A stretch of DNA of 64,000 bases from Gluconobacter morbifer G707 (GTDB lineage: Bacteria; Pseudomonadota; Alphaproteobacteria; Acetobacterales; Acetobacteraceae), in contig NZ_AGQV01000001.1 in NCBI RefSeq assembly GCF_000234355.1, positions 744,001 through 808,000 of the forward strand, read 5' to 3'. Positions 1 to 9,600 of this stretch are shown piece by piece (the stretch's first letter is position 1; the number at the start of each line of letters is the position of its first letter). Below the pieces are notes generated by a model. The model had not been told where the DNA came from, did no database searches, and saw only the letters and a list, made by a program, of their open reading frames with translations. Both the position numbers and the translations under genes were made by a program.

Positions 1-73
1 TGAAAAGGCCAAACAGCCCGCGTGAGCGGCTTTTGCCCTGATCGTCCTGTCGGTCGTTGTTTTCGTCGCTCAT
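1..73 (-). CDS. CorC/HlyC-type protein, N-terminus only (partial)
   Basis: Only the first 24 codons lie in the window; the gene runs off the left edge. Read on the minus strand it starts ATG-AGC-GAC and gives MSDENNDRQDDQGKSRSRGL followed by FGLF. This charged, Asp/Arg-rich start is typical of CorC/HlyC (TlyC) CBS-domain proteins, which follow ybeY in many Proteobacteria. The ATG overlaps the ybeY stop codon by 4 nt (ATGA), so it is the last visible gene of the miaB-phoH-ybeY operon. The assignment rests on position and start style only, because no CBS or transporter-associated domain is visible. Confidence 0.6.
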   Translation of the reverse strand, partial: MSDENNDRQDDQGKSRSRGLFGLF

Positions 74-561
74 GCCCGGACCTTTCCACCCTGCCGCCAT
101 GGGTCACCAAACCCGAGCGCACGCATTGTCCGCGTCTCGACGCCCTCCATCTCGCGGGCTTCCCCCGGATGGTGATGATCATAACCTGCCAGATGCAGCA
201 GGCCATGCACGACAAGATGGGACAGGTGGGCCCGCAGGGAGCGCCGTGCCGCCTGCGCTTCGCGTCGGACGGTTTCATAGGCGAGGATGATGTCCCCGCC
301 ATGCTGCGGCGAGACAGGCTCGAACGTCAGGACGTTCGTTGGCTTGTTCCGGTTGCGGAAATGGCCGTTGAGCCGCTTCACGACCCGATCGGTCGACAGC
401 AGGATGGAAGGTGGCGGCGAGACCGCGAAATCCGGCCCGCCCTGGCGCGGAACGGCAGCGATGGCACGCCGGACGACCCGCTCCGTATCAGGGACGGAGG
501 CGCGCCATCTGGCGTCCTCAATGATGATGTCAGTGCCGGCGTGTGGACTTGGAGGTTCCAT
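70..561 (-). CDS. ybeY: Endoribonuclease YbeY (rRNA maturation factor)
   Basis: This is a 163-residue metal-dependent RNase acting in 16S rRNA 3'-end maturation and ribosome quality control. The zinc-binding signature HGLLHLAGYDH is near residues 113-123, preceded by the family's TNVLTF strand near residues 77-82. The reading frame is open upstream to 744, but the start at 561 (MEPPSPHAG) gives the normal family length and leaves a 32-nt overlap with phoH. Its own stop overlaps the next gene by 4 nt. The order miaB-phoH-ybeY-corC is a classic conserved operon, which strongly supports the call. Confidence 0.96.
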   Translation of the reverse strand: MEPPSPHAGTDIIIEDARWRASVPDTERVVRRAIAAVPRQGGPDFAVSPPPSILLSTDRVVKRLNGHFRNRNKPTNVLTFEPVSPQHGGDIILAYETVRREAQAARRSLRAHLSHLVVHGLLHLAGYDHHHPGEAREMEGVETRTMRALGFGDPWRQGGKVRA

Positions 562-1696
562 TGTTTTCCCGGCGCAGCCTGTTCCGGAAGACGTCCCGGG
601 CGGCTGGCGCTTTCTGTTCATAGGCATCGACAATGCGGCTGACCAGCGGATGGCGCACCACATCTTCGGAAGAAAAGCGTGTAATGCCGATTCCCTTGAT
701 GCCTTCGAGGGTCTCGACCGCTTCCCGCAGCCCGGATGACACACCGGAGGGAAGGTCGATCTGGCTCAGATCACCTGTCACCGCCATGCGCGTTCCTTCC
801 CCCAGACGGGTAAGGAACATTTTCATCTGGGCCGGGGTCGTATTCTGGGCTTCATCCAGAATGACGTAGGAATGAGCCAGCGTCCGTCCGCGCATGAAAG
901 CGAGCGGCGCCACCTCGATTTCCCCTGTTCCCATGCGCCGGACGACCTGATCGCCTGGCATCATGTCATTGAGGGCGTCGTAGAGCGGACGCAGATACGG
1001 ATCGATCTTCTCGCGCATGTCACCCGGCAGGAAGCCGAGACGTTCTCCGGCTTCAACCGCCGGGCGCGAAAGAATGATCCGGTCCACCTGTCCGGCCAGC
1101 AGCATGCCTACGGCCTGAGCTACAGCCAGATAGGTCTTGCCCGTTCCCGCTGGTCCGATCCCGAAAACCAGATCCGTGCGGGCCAGCATGTCCATGTAAG
1201 CTGCCTGACCGTGTGAGCGGGGCGCAATGACCCCGCGCTTGGTCCGGATGGCGGGCAGGTCCGTCAGTGGATCAGAGTTTTTCTCCGCCCGCTCGGGACG
1301 GCGGCGCTCATCGTGACGGTGCCGGGGCTGACGTGCGGCCGGCGCCGGGGAGGGAGAAGACGGCGTCCGGGCTTCACGGACGGGCAGGGCCGTCAGGCGG
1401 ATCACGCCATCGACCTGCGAACTGTCCAGCGTGCCACCCTGCTCAAGCTGGTTATACAGGGCGATAATCGCGGCCTGCGCCCGGCCTACGGCGTCATTTT
1501 CGCCGGAAATGGCGATCTTGTTGCCACGGCAGGAGAGACGGACGTCAAACCCCTCTTCCAGCCGCACGAGATGGCGGTCATGGTCGCCCAGCAGCCGCTG
1601 GAGGAGGATATTGTCGCTGAAGCGCAACGCGACCGTGCGGTTGCCTTCGGGACCGGAGTCCATGGTTACAGGACGGGTCGGGGGTGTTGTCAGCAA
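530..1696 (-). CDS. phoH: PhoH family ATPase
   Basis: A 388-residue PhoH-like protein, a P-loop NTPase related to the helicase fold and generally linked to RNA metabolism alongside YbeY. Walker A is GPAGTGKT at residues 181-188 and Walker B is VILDEAQN about 90 residues later. The N-terminal part (about residues 20-90) resembles a KH-like RNA-binding region, followed by a low-complexity Pro/Arg linker (about 108-140). The start at 1696 overlaps the end of miaB by 7 nt; a second ATG at 1663 is possible. The 3' end overlaps ybeY. It lies inside the miaB-phoH-ybeY operon. Confidence 0.95.
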   Translation of the reverse strand: MLTTPPTRPVTMDSGPEGNRTVALRFSDNILLQRLLGDHDRHLVRLEEGFDVRLSCRGNKIAISGENDAVGRAQAAIIALYNQLEQGGTLDSSQVDGVIRLTALPVREARTPSSPSPAPAARQPRHRHDERRRPERAEKNSDPLTDLPAIRTKRGVIAPRSHGQAAYMDMLARTDLVFGIGPAGTGKTYLAVAQAVGMLLAGQVDRIILSRPAVEAGERLGFLPGDMREKIDPYLRPLYDALNDMMPGDQVVRRMGTGEIEVAPLAFMRGRTLAHSYVILDEAQNTTPAQMKMFLTRLGEGTRMAVTGDLSQIDLPSGVSSGLREAVETLEGIKGIGITRFSSEDVVRHPLVSRIVDAYEQKAPAARDVFRNRLRRENNGTSKSTRRH

Positions 1697-3099
1697 GCGG
1701 AAGCTGTCTCCCGGATCAGAGTGCCGCGAAGGGAATTTGTGTGGCGTGCGGTGATGGCCACTTTCACGATGGAACCGATCAGATGGTCCGGCCCATCGAA
1801 ATGGACGGGCTGGAGGTAAGGGGAGCGCCCGGAAAGCTGCCCGGGCAGACGGCCCCGTCCGGTGATTAGGATGTCCTGCATGGTCCCGACCAGGTCGGCA
1901 TTGAAGGCATCCTGCTGCTCACGCAGGAGGGCCTGCAGTTCGGCGAGGCGACGGTCTTTCACGTCCTCGGGGACCTGCATCGGCTGTCCGGCAGCGGGTG
2001 TTCCGGGGCGGGGAGAGTATTTGAAGCTGTAGGCACTAGCAAAACCGATGTCCCGCACAAGCTGCATGGTTGCTTCGAAATCCTCCTCCGTCTCGCCCGG
2101 ATGGCCGACGATGAAGTCGGAAGACAGGGCAATGTCCGGCCGTGCCTCGCGCAGGCGGTGCACGATGTCCCGGTATTCATCGGCGGTGTGTCCGCGGTTC
2201 ATGGCCCTGAGGATGCGGTCCGATCCGCTCTGTACCGGCAGGTGCAGGAACGGCATCAGGGCCGCATTCTCCCGATGGGCTGCGATCAGGTCGTCTTCCA
2301 TGTCCCGGGGATGGGAGGTCATGTAGCGGACGCGTGCAAGGCCCGGAATTTTTGCCAGATCTGCCGTCAGTTCCGCCAGTGTGGCGCTTGCGCCGCTGCC
2401 ATCGTCGCCATGATAGGCGTTGACGTTCTGGCCAAGCAGCGAAATCTCGCGCACACCGCTGTCCACCATGCGGCGTGCCTCTGCCAGAACGGACTGGACC
2501 GGGCGGCTCGTCTCCGCGCCGCGCGTATAAGGCACCACGCAGAAAGAACAGAACTTGTCGCAGCCTTCCTGAATGGTCAGGAAAGCCGTTAGGTTACCCT
2601 GTGACTGTGGGGCGGCCTGTTCCGGCAGGAAATCGAATTTCTGTTCTACGGGGAAATCCGTCTCGATGACGGCATTACCCGCACGCGCGGCCCGGGCCAC
2701 CATTTCCGGCAGGCGATGATAGGTCTGCGGTCCGAGCACCAGATCGACGAATGGCGCACGGGCCAGGATTTCCGCCCCTTCTGCCTGGGCCACACATCCC
2801 GCCACCGCGATGATCGACCGGTCATGACCCGCCTGCATGCGTTCTTCGCGCATCTTGCGCAGGCGTCCCAGTTCGGAAAAGACCTTCTCCGTCGCGCGTT
2901 CCCGGATATGACAGGTATTGAGGATGACCATGTCGGCGTCTTCGGGACGCTCAACCGGCGCATAACCCAGAGGCCGCAATACATCCGCCATGCGGGCGCT
3001 GTCATAGACGTTCATCTGGCAACCCCATGTGATGACATGCAGGTTGCGCGATACGCGCGCGGTGGCTTCTGGGGGCGTGGGAAACGTCTGAGTGGTCAC
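1690..3099 (-). CDS. miaB: tRNA-2-methylthio-N6-dimethylallyladenosine synthase MiaB
   Basis: A 469-residue radical-SAM methylthiotransferase that modifies i6A37 in tRNAs reading U-starting codons. The N-terminal UPF0004 domain has the three cysteines of the auxiliary iron-sulfur cluster (C27, C63, C102). The radical-SAM CxxxCxxC motif is C180, C184 and C187, and a C-terminal TRAM domain follows from about residue 400. The length is normal for MiaB. It is the first gene of the operon; about 240 nt without a recognisable gene separate it from the acyltransferase gene upstream on the same strand. Confidence 0.97.
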   Translation of the reverse strand: MTTQTFPTPPEATARVSRNLHVITWGCQMNVYDSARMADVLRPLGYAPVERPEDADMVILNTCHIRERATEKVFSELGRLRKMREERMQAGHDRSIIAVAGCVAQAEGAEILARAPFVDLVLGPQTYHRLPEMVARAARAGNAVIETDFPVEQKFDFLPEQAAPQSQGNLTAFLTIQEGCDKFCSFCVVPYTRGAETSRPVQSVLAEARRMVDSGVREISLLGQNVNAYHGDDGSGASATLAELTADLAKIPGLARVRYMTSHPRDMEDDLIAAHRENAALMPFLHLPVQSGSDRILRAMNRGHTADEYRDIVHRLREARPDIALSSDFIVGHPGETEEDFEATMQLVRDIGFASAYSFKYSPRPGTPAAGQPMQVPEDVKDRRLAELQALLREQQDAFNADLVGTMQDILITGRGRLPGQLSGRSPYLQPVHFDGPDHLIGSIVKVAITARHTNSLRGTLIRETASAC

Positions 3100-3337
3100 G
3101 GTCTTGTTCCGGGGCTGGCAGAATCAGGCACACACATCGGGGCAGGAGCGGCTAGGGTCAAGCCTGATCCGGATAGGGGATGGCAGGACAGGGAAAACCG
3201 GCATGATGTCAGACAGGCCTGAATGGGAACTACCGCCTCCGGGAGAACGCGAGATTGCGTCCACTCTTCCTGACCAAAAGTGGAGCGTGCATGGGCCGTA
3301 AGTCAAGATAAACCTGCATCTGGCGGGGGAAAATGCG

Positions 3338-4294
3338 TCAGGTTTCATCCTCGTCCCGTCGGCCGTGGCGCAGTTCGGCAGCGCCTTCGTTTACGGCTTG
3401 GAATGTGGCATTAGCGAGCTGCTTGCGGCTCTTGAAATCGTCGGGGTCAAGCGGCGGATGCATCAGAAGGGTCGCTCCCATCGAACGCCATTGCCCGAAC
3501 GACCAGATGTGGGGCGTCAGATCCATGTCGCCATACCATGAAAAGACGTTCCGGCGGCTGCGTCCGACCGGGAGGCCTTCCAGCCGGTCGTAAACGAGCG
3601 AAATGGGCTGGATCAGGACAGGCGGAGCTTTCTCGGCCTCCTTGCGTTCCAGCCGGCCCGGCTTTGCGATCGCGAAAAAGGACGACATGAACTGAAGCAC
3701 GCGGGACCCGTCGGAAGACGTGCCTTCCGGGAACAGCACGATGTCGCTCCCGCTTCGCAGACGTGCCGCCATTTCCGCGACTTCGCGGCCCGTGTCGCGG
3801 CGGTTGCGGGAGACGAAAATCGTCCCGCCCACGCGGGCGGCGCTACCGATGAGGGGCCATGCGCCGATTTCGCCCTTCGCGACGAACACGACAGGAAGAA
3901 CGCTCCCGATCACCACGATATCGAGCCAGGAACAGTGATTGGCGACGTAGACGACAGGCCGTGCCCCGCGCTCGACGTCCTTACGGCTGCGAACGCCTCC
4001 TGCGATCCGCCCCACCACGCGGGTCCGGATCCCGAGGATCCGGCCGATCCCTTTCCAGAACAGGCGGGGAAACAGAATTTTCGCCGGACCCGGCAGGCGG
4101 ATGAGAATCCCCTGAATGCTACAGATCCAGAACCCCCAGAGCAGCACAAGGACTAGCCGTACCACGCATTGCACACGCCCCATCAGGGTCGAGGGCGTGG
4201 TCGGCTGGAATCCGGAGAAATCCGCATTCTCGTCGAGGACCGGGCGGCTGTGACTGCGACGGCTGGATGGGTTCTGGGCATCATGATGGGACAT
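3338..4294 (-). CDS. PlsC-type lysophospholipid acyltransferase
   Basis: A 318-residue 1-acyl-sn-glycerol-3-phosphate acyltransferase-like membrane enzyme. A hydrophobic segment (about residues 44-66) precedes the acyltransferase core, which has the catalytic NHCSWLD box (H near residue 120) and the FPEGT substrate-binding box about 80 residues later. The frame is open to 4360, but the ATG at 4294 (MSHHDAQN) gives a better N-terminus. It is divergent from tamA, with about 90 nt between the starts. Whether it acylates lysophosphatidate or another lysolipid, such as an ornithine lipid precursor, cannot be decided from sequence. Confidence 0.85.
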   Translation of the reverse strand: MSHHDAQNPSSRRSHSRPVLDENADFSGFQPTTPSTLMGRVQCVVRLVLVLLWGFWICSIQGILIRLPGPAKILFPRLFWKGIGRILGIRTRVVGRIAGGVRSRKDVERGARPVVYVANHCSWLDIVVIGSVLPVVFVAKGEIGAWPLIGSAARVGGTIFVSRNRRDTGREVAEMAARLRSGSDIVLFPEGTSSDGSRVLQFMSSFFAIAKPGRLERKEAEKAPPVLIQPISLVYDRLEGLPVGRSRRNVFSWYGDMDLTPHIWSFGQWRSMGATLLMHPPLDPDDFKSRKQLANATFQAVNEGAAELRHGRRDEDET

Positions 4295-4383
4295 GGGGGC
4301 TGAGTGATACGGTTTTCGATCCGCCGAGACAATCTTGTTTGTCCATTGCGCAATAATCATTCAGGTGAACCGGAGCTGATGGC

Positions 4384-6690
4384 ATGTGCACCCTTGACAG
4401 GAGGGAGATGAAAAGGCTCCTCAGGGATATGCGGCCGCTTCTGTCGGGTCCGCGCCTTCCGATCGGTCTGTTTCGTGGATCGGTCGTATCTTCAAAACGG
4501 ATTTCAGGAAGCCCGGTGAAGTCAGCTCGCCGTTCAGCCGCTCTCCCCATGTCTTTTGCGCTCGGCGTGATGACAACCGTCTTCTGCACCATGGGCCCCC
4601 ATAGCGCCTTGGCCAGGAAGGCCGCCCACGCCCAGAAAACGGATACTCCGGGCGGAGAGCCGGCGGTTGCCTACACCGTGACGGTCACGCCCACGAAGAA
4701 CACGGAACTTGACGCCGCCATGACGGCATCGTCGCAGCTCAAATCCCTTCAGGCGTCCCATGCCGTTGGAGGTTATGCGCTCGCCGGACGGATCCGTGGA
4801 GATTATGACCGTGTGAAAAACGCGCTGGAATCATTCGGCTATTACGCCGGAACCATCACCATCACCGTGAAGGCGAATGGCCATACGCTTGATGGCCGCG
4901 ATCCGACTGTTCCTGATGTGCTGCGCGCTCTGCCTAAAGGGCAGAAAGCCACCATTACGATCTCTGCCCAGACTGGTCCCCAGTTCCATCTCGGAACCGT
5001 TTCCCTCACCACGCCGCCCCCCGCCCGGACCGCGACCCCGGCCGATGTCTCTGCCGTGAAGGCAGGGAACGCTACGGCGGGGCAGACTGTCTCCTCATTC
5101 TCCAGTGGAAAGGCCGGACGGCAGACGACGCATCCGGGAGGAAAGAGCGCACAGACCCCACAGGGCAATGCCGCTCCGCCCACATCGCAGGCCGCGGCGG
5201 CGGAAAGCACGCCCGTCACACTGACGCCGGAGGAACAGAAGGCTTTCAACCTGCGATCGGGGCAGCCCGCTGTCGCGGCTGATGTGCTGGCGGCGCAGTC
5301 CAATCTGCTGAACCATCTGCAGGAAGAGGGATACGCGACGGCAACCGTTTCGACGCCGCTAGCTTATCTGCGGCCGCAGACGAAGACGCTGGATGTGGTG
5401 TTCCGCATCCAGCGCGGGCCACGTCTGGTCATCGGTCCCATAGGCATGAATGGACTGAAAAACACCCATCAGTCCTATCTCCGCCGCCGCATTCCCCTGC
5501 ATGAGGGAGAGCTGTACCAGCCGTCCCGGATCGAAAATGCCCGTCAGGATCTTGCAAGCACGGGTGTCTTCTCTTCCGTGCAGGCCAACAACGCCCCGCC
5601 CATCGTCACACTTCCGCCCGCGGAGAGCATGGTCCCGGGCATTACGCAGGCCATGCCGGTGCGGTTCGACTTCAAGGAATCCAAACCCCGGACCGTGGCC
5701 GCGGAAGTCGGATATTCGACCGATCTGGGCGAGCGTGCCGGTGTGAGCTGGACACATCACAATATCCTCGGCAATGCCGAACAGCTTCGCCTGACGGCGC
5801 TCATCACCGGTCTGGGCGGCTCGGCGCAGCAGGGGCTCGGTTATGATTTCTATGCTGACTTTCTCAAGCCGGACTTTCTGCACAAGGGTCAGAATCTGAG
5901 TGTACGTCTCGAAGGAATCCGTCAGTGGCTGTATTCCTATCACCAGACCGCCATTCTGGGGCGGGCGGGCATCACCCGCCATGTAGGACGGTACTGGAGC
6001 CTCTCCGGCAGTCTTTCAGCCGAGCAGGAACAGATCCAGCAGTTTGGCACTACGCGAAACTACTTCATCATCTCTGCGCCGCTCTATGCCAACTTCGATA
6101 ACACCCAGCTGAGCAACCCGATCGATCCTGCCACGCATGGTGTCCGGGCTTCCCTCTCCGCCACACCTTCCGAGTCGCTGGAAAGCGGCTCCTCGTTCTT
6201 TGCCATTCTGTCCGCACAGGTTTCCACCTATTTCGATCTTGCCCATCTGGGGCTGACGAAACCGGGGAAGAGCGTCATCGCCGTGCGTGGTCTGGTCGGA
6301 TCCGTCCAAGGTGCCTCGACCTTTCAGATCCCGCCTGATCAGCGGCTCTATGCCGGTGGTCCCTCAACCGTGCGCGGATTCCGCTATCAGGGTGTCGGTC
6401 CACAGTACGGGCATACGAAATACGGCATCGGCGGCACCTCCATGGATGCTGGCTCCGTCGAATACCGTCAGCGACTCCCCTGGAATCTGGGTGTGGCAGG
6501 TTTTGTGGATGCCGGTCAGGTCGGGACGGGATCCCGGCCGGGTGAAGGCAAGCTGCGCGTGGGTTATGGTGGTGGCGTGCGGTATTTCACGCCGATCGGG
6601 CCTGTCCGTGTGGATGTGGCGCTGCCTATGAACCGCCCGGTCGGTGGCGACAAATGGGAACTCTATTTCGGCCTCGGGGAGACGTTCTGA
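4384..6690 (+). CDS. tamA: Translocation and assembly module outer-membrane protein TamA
   Basis: A 768-residue Omp85-family protein. An N-terminal targeting region (hydrophobic stretch near residues 56-78) is followed by POTRA-like repeats (about 95-210 and 290-390) and a C-terminal beta-barrel (about 420-768) ending in an aromatic residue (GLGETF). The barrel contains the GGPSTVRGFR-type loop-6 motif of Omp85 proteins. It is longer than the roughly 580 residues of E. coli TamA because a low-complexity Ala/Pro/Thr/Gly linker (about 208-290) separates the POTRAs. The start is uncertain: ATGs at 4384, 4408 and 4549 are all possible, and AGGAGG lies just before 4408. It overlaps tamB by 1 nt, so the two are translationally coupled. 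Confidence 0.92.
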   Translation: MCTLDRREMKRLLRDMRPLLSGPRLPIGLFRGSVVSSKRISGSPVKSARRSAALPMSFALGVMTTVFCTMGPHSALARKAAHAQKTDTPGGEPAVAYTVTVTPTKNTELDAAMTASSQLKSLQASHAVGGYALAGRIRGDYDRVKNALESFGYYAGTITITVKANGHTLDGRDPTVPDVLRALPKGQKATITISAQTGPQFHLGTVSLTTPPPARTATPADVSAVKAGNATAGQTVSSFSSGKAGRQTTHPGGKSAQTPQGNAAPPTSQAAAAESTPVTLTPEEQKAFNLRSGQPAVAADVLAAQSNLLNHLQEEGYATATVSTPLAYLRPQTKTLDVVFRIQRGPRLVIGPIGMNGLKNTHQSYLRRRIPLHEGELYQPSRIENARQDLASTGVFSSVQANNAPPIVTLPPAESMVPGITQAMPVRFDFKESKPRTVAAEVGYSTDLGERAGVSWTHHNILGNAEQLRLTALITGLGGSAQQGLGYDFYADFLKPDFLHKGQNLSVRLEGIRQWLYSYHQTAILGRAGITRHVGRYWSLSGSLSAEQEQIQQFGTTRNYFIISAPLYANFDNTQLSNPIDPATHGVRASLSATPSESLESGSSFFAILSAQVSTYFDLAHLGLTKPGKSVIAVRGLVGSVQGASTFQIPPDQRLYAGGPSTVRGFRYQGVGPQYGHTKYGIGGTSMDAGSVEYRQRLPWNLGVAGFVDAGQVGTGSRPGEGKLRVGYGGGVRYFTPIGPVRVDVALPMNRPVGGDKWELYFGLGETF

Positions 6691-9600
6691 TGCGGCATTG
6701 GCTGACGCAACACCGGAAACTTCTCCTGCGGATCGCGGCTGGCGTAGTTGCGGTTCCAGTCGGGCTTGTGGTGCTTGCACTTGTTGTCGTGCTGGTCGGA
6801 ATCAATATAGGTCCGGGCCAGCGACTGATCGAACGCAAGGTCGGTCCCCTTACGGGCGGAATGGTGCAGATTTCCGGTCTTCATGGGATGCTTCCCCAGC
6901 ATCTCGCCCTGACGAAACTGGAGATTCGAGACACAAAGGGAACGTGGCTCGAACTGGATGATTTCGACCTGCGCTGGTCGCCGCTGTCACTCCTGCATTT
7001 TGATGCTTCCGTCAGTAATCTGAGTGCCTCGCGGCTGGCTGTAACGCGGGCGCCCGTTTCAGAGTCTTCCTCGTCTTCGGAGACATCCTCTTCCAGTTCC
7101 GCTCCATCGAAGCTGAACCTGCGGGTCGATCTCGCCCGTCTGGATGTCGGCCGGATTGAGATCGGTCCCTCCTTCACGGGGCAGGCGAGCGTGTTCTCGC
7201 TGAACGGGCACGCCCATATCGCCAGCATTGCGCCATTTCTGAACGGCGTAACGCTCAAAACCCTGCCTGTCATGGATATGGGGCTGGGGCTTAAGCGGCT
7301 GGATGTTCCCGGTGGCCTGACCCTGACGGCCCAGACACCCCGCAACCGTCTGGCGCTTGACCTGCATTTTCAGGACGCCGCAAACGGTTTCATCACCACT
7401 CTCGCCAAAACGCCGCAGCTTGATCCGCTGGACCTGCATCTGAACCTGACCGGACCGCGTGATGCTGCCATTCTTGCGTTCGGACTGACTGCCGGACCGG
7501 TCACGGCGTCCTCCAGTGGAACGATCAACCTCTTTACGCGCGCCGGTGATCTGCACGTGAAGGCCAACGCTCCAGCCATGACCCTCAGGCCCGGTCTGAG
7601 CTGGAACGCTATCACACTGGAGACGAACCTGCATGGTCCCCTGATGGCTCCGAACGGACAGGGTGCGTTCGACATCGACAGCCTGAGCGCATCCGGGGCG
7701 GCCATCGGTCATCTGCATGCGCAGTTTGACGGCACCGAGGGCGCCAGCCCAAGCGATACGCTGGCGCATCTGACTGCCGTGCTGGACGGTCTGCGCCTGC
7801 CGGGCTCCCAGCCGCGTCTTCTGGCGGCCGCGCCACTGACGCTGGATGTCAGCGCTCATCCGCTGGCAGCGACCATGCCGGTCGTGGCGAAGATCGACCA
7901 TCCGCTGATCCATGCCAGCGCCACAGCGGACATCAAACCTGCCGCGAAGGGACATCTTTCCCTTTCCCTGCCAGATCTTCAGCCTCTGGCAGCGATGGGC
8001 GGCACGCAGCTGAAAGGCAGCGCGGGTCTGGAGGCAGATTTCGCGATGCCCCGTACGACCCATGATGATCTGACCCTGAACAGCACGGGCACGCTTTCCC
8101 TGACGGGAGGGCAGGCACAGGCCGTCAGCCTGATCGGTCGTGACGGACATTTCGCTGTCCAGCTTGCAAAGTCGCCTGCCAATGTCCTGACACTGCGGAA
8201 CTTCGGGCTGGATGGCCGGGCGCTGCATCTTCTGGTGTCTTCGGTCGTCGATCTCGCCCACGGCAACACCATGCAGACCCAGGCCTCTCTCTCCCTGCCG
8301 GATCTGAAACAGGTCAGTCCGGCCATCCAGGGGAAGACGGTCCTGAAGGCCACGGCGGACGGTCCGACCAGCGATCTGGCGGTCAAGGCCGATCTGTCGG
8401 GTGATTTCGGTACGAAGCAGGTCGCTAAGGGACCGATCGCGCTGGATGCGGATTTCCAGCATCTGCCATCGCGCCCTCAGGGAACGCTCAAGGCACACGG
8501 CACGCTCGATCACGCGCCTCTTCTGCTTGACAGTGCCTTGCAGCAGGATGATGCGGGTGCCTATCACCTGACGTTGACCAAACTCGACTGGAACAGCCTG
8601 TCCGGACACGGCAGGCTGAAGCTGCCAAAAGGCGCGAAGGTTCCTCTCGGGGATCTGGATGTCGGGGTCAGGAATCTCGCGGATTTCCGCCGCCTGATCG
8701 GACAGGCCATCGCCGGCCATCTCACACTGGCCATTCACACGACGGAGGCGGCCAGCGCGCCGCCTGTGGTTCATATGGGGCTGGACGGGATGCTCGTCAT
8801 GCAGCAGGCAAGCGTGCAGGCCCTGAAGGTGTCGGGTACCGTCACAAATCCCATCGATAACCCCAATCCCAATCTGACGCTGGATGTCTCCGGGCTCAGG
8901 GCGCAGGGCATAACGGGCAGGGCGCATGGAACTGTCCGCGGCCCGCAGAGCGGCATGGCCATCGTTCTGACCGGTGCGTTCCAGAATGTGGCCGGTGCGC
9001 CAGCGGATATCGACACGTCACTCCTGCTCGACATGCCGAAAAAGACCGTCCGGCTGGACCGCCTGACGGCTACGGCCAAGGGGGAACACATCCGTCTCGG
9101 CGGTCCGGCCAATGTGTCTTTCGGCAAGACGATGGGCGTCGATCACCTGCGGGCAACCGTGGCGCCGCAGGGCGTATCCCCCGCGACCATTGATGTCGCC
9201 GGGACGTTCAAACCCAATCTGAACGCAACCGTCCGGCTGGAGAATGTATCCCCCGCGATTGCCCGTCCTTTTGCGCCTGATCTCGCAGCCAGAGGTACGA
9301 TTTCGGGCAATGCGAAACTCGGTGGCACGATCGAGGCTCCGACTGGCACCGTTTCCCTGACCGCGCGGAACCTGCATATGCAGACGGGGCCGGCCGCTTC
9401 CCTGCCGGCCGCGCAGATCCTGGCCAATATCGGCCTTGCAGGGAAAACGGCGAAAGTGGACGTCTCCATGGACGCCGGAGCAAAAGTGGCTCTGGCTGTC
9501 CGCGGTACCGCCCCCCTGTCCAGTACCGGCCCTATGGCGCTGGCGACGACCGGGCATGTTGACCTCTCGGTTGCGAATGCCGTCCTGGGCGCGAACGGGA

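Noticed and set aside
3100-3337. Short open frames between miaB and the acyltransferase gene
   Set aside because: None has a plausible start, composition or family; treated as intergenic.
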